Shown piece after piece: positions 6,301 to 8,125 of a stretch of 8,125 nt of DNA. The position numbers and the translations under genes were made by a program. Within the stretch, counting starts at the first letter, position 1. Each line of letters begins with the position of its first letter. Below the pieces are notes generated by a model. That model was not told the origin of the DNA. It saw only the letters and a program-made list of their open reading frames with translations, and did no database searches. Source of the stretch: Pseudofrankia asymbiotica (lineage in GTDB: Bacteria; Actinomycetota; Actinomycetes; Frankiales; Frankiaceae); contig NZ_MOMC01000007.1 in assembly GCF_001983105.1 (NCBI RefSeq), forward strand, positions 36,472 through 44,596, given 5' to 3'.

Positions 6301-7542
6301 GTGGGCAAGGTTTCTCTTAGCGTTGTTATTCCGGCCTTCAACGAGGCCCACCGGCTTCCGTCGTCCCTTCCCGTCCTTTCGGATGCCCTGCGTGCTCTTT
6401 CGCTCGACGACGCCGAGGTGATCGTCGTTGACGACGGCAGCGTCGACGACACCGCCGAGATAGCCGTGGAACTGCTGCGCGGCCTGGAGAAAAGCCGGGT
6501 CATCAGCCTGCCGAGCAACAATGGGAAGGGTGCCGCGGTGCGGGCCGGAGTCGCCGCCGCCACGGGCGAGGCGATCGTCTTCATGGATGCCGACCTGGCC
6601 TCCGACGTCTCCGACCTGCCGGCGCTGCTGGCGGCGCTCGAGGACGCCGAGGTGGCGCTCGGGTCGCGTCGGCTGGGCCGCGACGTCGATCGCGTCGTCA
6701 CTCGTCGCGTGGGCAGCTGGGCGTTCCACGAGATCTCCCGGCTGCTGGTCCCGCTCGGCCTCGCCGACACCCAGTGCGGCTTCAAGGCCTTCCGGCATGC
6801 CGAGGCGAAGATCCTCTTTGACCGGTCCGAGGCCACCGGCTTCGGTTTTGACGTCGAGGTGCTCGCCATCGCCCGATCGCTGGACTACCGGATCGCCGAG
6901 GTTCCGGTGCGTTGGATCGAGAAGCCCGACGGGACGTTCCGCGCCGGCCGGCACACTCCGGCGATGCTCGTCGACCTGCTCCGGGCTCGCCGGCACATGA
7001 CCCGGGCAGGCCAGCGGGCGCGCGTCGCCGGGCTCGCCGGGCCGTCGCGTGGCGGACGCTACGGCCAGGCGGGCGGCGGCCATAGCAGCACGGGCCTCGT
7101 TGGCCTTGGCAAGGCCGGCCGGCAAGCGGTTACCCCGTCAGCGGCCTCGGCGGAGCTTGGACGCCCTGACCGAGTCGACCGAGTCCCGATCAGATCGGGG
7201 TCACCGGTGCCACCGGTCGCACCGATGGTATTGGCGGCGCTCGCGCCGCTGACGCCACCGATGTGGCTGCGGGCCGGGGGGAGGTCCGTACTGCCCCGCT
7301 CGCCCGCCCCGCACGCGGACTCAGCCAGGCCGAGACGCCTTGACCGGGTGCCGGTGAGGCCGGCCTCGGCGGTCTCACCGGCCTCGGCCGTTCCGCCGGC
7401 CGCACCGGTTTCGGCGGTCTCCCCGGCCTCGCAGGCGTGGCTGCGGGCCGGAGCGAGGTCCGCGCTGCCGCGCTCGCCAAGGATGCGGCCAACCAGTTCG
7501 ACCAGCCCGGCCAGTTCGACCAGCCCGGCCAGGCCTCGATGA
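6301..7542 (+). CDS. GT2 family glycosyltransferase, dolichyl-phosphate glucosyltransferase-like (paralogue 2), with long repeat-rich tail
   Basis: This 413-residue protein's catalytic domain (1-232) is a close paralogue of the GT2 at 1316-2206, roughly 70% identical by eye. Motifs: VVIPAFNEA (8-16), VVDDGS with D44/D45, GKGAA (75-79), DAD (96-98), GSRRLGR (121-127), DTQCGFKAF (156-164) and GFGFDVEVL (180-188). All expected catalytic residues are intact, so both copies look active. The predicted role is polyprenyl-phosphate sugar synthesis at the membrane; sugar and lipid are unproven. Residues about 240-413 are a Pro/Ala/Ser/Arg tail with no domain I recognise, containing a duplicated unit of about 45 residues and two short tandem repeats. 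No membrane helix is seen. GTG 6301 is the start: GGGG lies six bases upstream, mirroring the paralogue. The longer frame from 6157 adds unconserved residues encoded by AT-richer DNA. It is convergent with the ABC permease gene. Confidence 0.88.
   Translation: MGKVSLSVVIPAFNEAHRLPSSLPVLSDALRALSLDDAEVIVVDDGSVDDTAEIAVELLRGLEKSRVISLPSNNGKGAAVRAGVAAATGEAIVFMDADLASDVSDLPALLAALEDAEVALGSRRLGRDVDRVVTRRVGSWAFHEISRLLVPLGLADTQCGFKAFRHAEAKILFDRSEATGFGFDVEVLAIARSLDYRIAEVPVRWIEKPDGTFRAGRHTPAMLVDLLRARRHMTRAGQRARVAGLAGPSRGGRYGQAGGGHSSTGLVGLGKAGRQAVTPSAASAELGRPDRVDRVPIRSGSPVPPVAPMVLAALAPLTPPMWLRAGGRSVLPRSPAPHADSARPRRLDRVPVRPASAVSPASAVPPAAPVSAVSPASQAWLRAGARSALPRSPRMRPTSSTSPASSTSPARPR
7168..7185 (+). repeat. 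9-bp direct repeat GACCGAGTC x2
   Basis: Two perfect adjacent copies (7168-7176, 7177-7185) lie at the start of the repeat-bearing part of the second GT2 tail. Confidence 0.85.
7177..7479 (+). repeat. Imperfect duplication inside the second GT2 tail
   Basis: Unit A (7177-7305, 43 codons) and unit B (7342-7479, 46 codons) both begin Asp-Arg-Val-Pro and end with the block WLRAGxRSxLPRSP, where only two residues differ (G/A and V/A). The DNA TGGCTGCGGGCCGG is identical at 7264-7277 and 7438-7451. The offset is 165 bases at the start and 174 at the end, so a 9-base in-frame indel separates the units. The middle parts are diverged Pro/Ala/Val sequence. Confidence 0.8.
7493..7532 (+). repeat. 18-bp tandem repeat, 2 copies plus 4 bases
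   Basis: CCAGTTCGACCAGCCCGG occurs at 7493-7510 and 7511-7528, followed by CCAG. It encodes Ser-Thr-Ser-Pro-Ala type residues just before the GT2 stop codon at 7540-7542. Confidence 0.92.
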
Positions 7543-7559
7543 TGCCGGGCCGGTCGGTA

Positions 7560-7599
7560 GCCCGCGGCGCGTGTTGTGCGATACCACGCGCCGCCGGGC
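7560..7599. terminator. Strong hairpin between convergent genes, likely bidirectional terminator
   Basis: GCCC plus GCGGCGCGTG (7560-7573) pairs with CACGCGCCGC (7585-7594), a one-base bulge and GGGC (7596-7599): 14 pairs around an 11-base loop. It fills most of the gap between the second GT2 stop (7542) and the ABC permease stop (7607). No T run is present on either side. Confidence 0.65.
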
Positions 7600-7606
7600 C
7601 GCGCGG

Positions 7607-8125
7607 TCAGGACGTCATGTCGCGATAGCGGAAGAGGAGTGCCGTGATGAGTGCGGCCACGAGGCTGTAGAGCAGAATGCGCAGGCCGGCGTCGGCGTAG
7701 GTGGTCGGGTAGCCGTGGCCGCCGTTGGCGATGTCCTGCAGCAGCTGGCCGGGTAGCCAGTGGCCGGCGGCCCCCCAGATGCCTGTGACGATGATCTCCA
7801 CCGGCAGCACGTACGCGAGTCCGACCGAGATCGCCGCCGCCGGAGACCTGAACACGATGGCGACCAGCGCGCCGAGCACTCCGTATCCCCAGGCGTTGAG
7901 CAGGTTGTTGGCGATCCCCTTGCCGAGCTCGCGCATCCCCGCCACCGACGTCCAGGCGTCCGTCGGCACGCCCTTGATCGGGGCGAGGACGAACGACAAC
8001 GCGACGTTGACGGCCGCCGCCGCGAGCACGACCAGCGCGATGAACGACGCGAGCGCCAGGCATTTGCCCGCGAGCAGCTGTAGCCGGTGCGGTTGGGCCA
8101 TGAGCTGGTTGCGCAGGGTGCCCCG
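7607..8125 (-). CDS. ABC-2 type transporter permease, C-terminal part (5' end outside window)
   Basis: The minus-strand frame is open from the window edge (complement of 8125) to the stop at 7607-7609, about 172 residues. An ATG at 8099-8101 is not taken as the start. The residues before it, RGTLRNQL, followed by QPHRLQLLAGKCLAL, form the cytoplasmic 'GT.RN.L......R..LL.GK' segment that precedes TM3 in ABC-2 permeases. Visible membrane segments are ALASFIALVVLAAAAV, then GYGVLGALVAIVF and SPAAAISVGLAYVLPVEIIV, and the last helix LLYSLVAALITALLF before RYRDMTS. Such permeases pair with a separate ATP-binding protein, probably encoded further right. Substrate unknown: drug, lipid or glycan export are all possible. 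No link to the glycan genes is shown beyond proximity. Confidence 0.8.
   Translation of the reverse strand, partial: RGTLRNQLMAQPHRLQLLAGKCLALASFIALVVLAAAAVNVALSFVLAPIKGVPTDAWTSVAGMRELGKGIANNLLNAWGYGVLGALVAIVFRSPAAAISVGLAYVLPVEIIVTGIWGAAGHWLPGQLLQDIANGGHGYPTTYADAGLRILLYSLVAALITALLFRYRDMTS

Noticed and set aside
6091..7125. Minus-strand open frame of 344 codons opposite the second GT2
   Set aside because: It resembles the antisense reading of the GT2 motifs; a similar shadow occurs opposite paralogue 1, as expected from sequence homology rather than coding.
7059..8063. Minus-strand open frame of 334 codons spanning the GT2 tail and the permease gene
   Set aside because: Over the permease gene it is in a different frame from the ABC-2 permease, which has good membrane helices. 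Its remaining part is the antisense of the GT2 tail repeats. It has no motif of its own.
8099..8101. ATG as the start of the permease gene
   Set aside because: The frame continues to the window edge, and the residues before this Met belong to a conserved ABC-2 permease segment.

Overview
The window is very GC-rich DNA with GTG and TTG start codons, long Pro/Ala/Arg-rich tails and dense out-of-frame shadow reading frames. This points to a high-GC actinobacterium; a Frankia-like genome would fit, but the genus is inference from style, not from a marker gene.

Layout. Position 1-235 holds the 3' end of a ribose-5-phosphate isomerase B gene (+). A small low-complexity actinobacterial hypothetical gene (172-750, -) runs into its tail. 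A 565-bp non-coding stretch follows, with a G-quadruplex-type motif and an AT-richer promoter island. Then come a GT2 glycosyltransferase of the dolichyl-phosphate glucosyltransferase (Alg5/DPG synthase) type (1316-2206, +), a convergent GT4 glycosyltransferase with an unrecognised C-terminal extension (2370-3968, -), a 370-bp divergent intergenic region with two back-to-back hairpins, and a 12-TM MOP/PST-type polysaccharide flippase with a repeat-rich tail (4339-6006, +). A second regulatory island of about 50% GC precedes a second GT2, clearly paralogous to the first (6301-7542, +), with a long repeat-bearing tail. The window ends inside an ABC-2 type permease gene (7607-8125, -) that continues beyond the right edge.

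How the genes may work together. Two enzymes of a polyprenyl-phosphate sugar synthase family, one cytosolic GT4 and one lipid-linked-glycan flippase within 6 kb are the parts expected for making a glycan or glycolipid on the inner face of the membrane and flipping it outward. The genes sit in separate, often opposed transcription units, so this is a gene neighbourhood and not one operon. No priming transferase, polymerase or ligase is visible.

Most notable observations: the two GT2 paralogues share sequence blocks upstream as well as in the protein, suggesting duplication of gene plus promoter. Both are preceded by the lowest-GC DNA of the window. The GT4 carries about 125 residues that I cannot assign. 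A complete, previously undescribed system cannot be claimed from this window alone.
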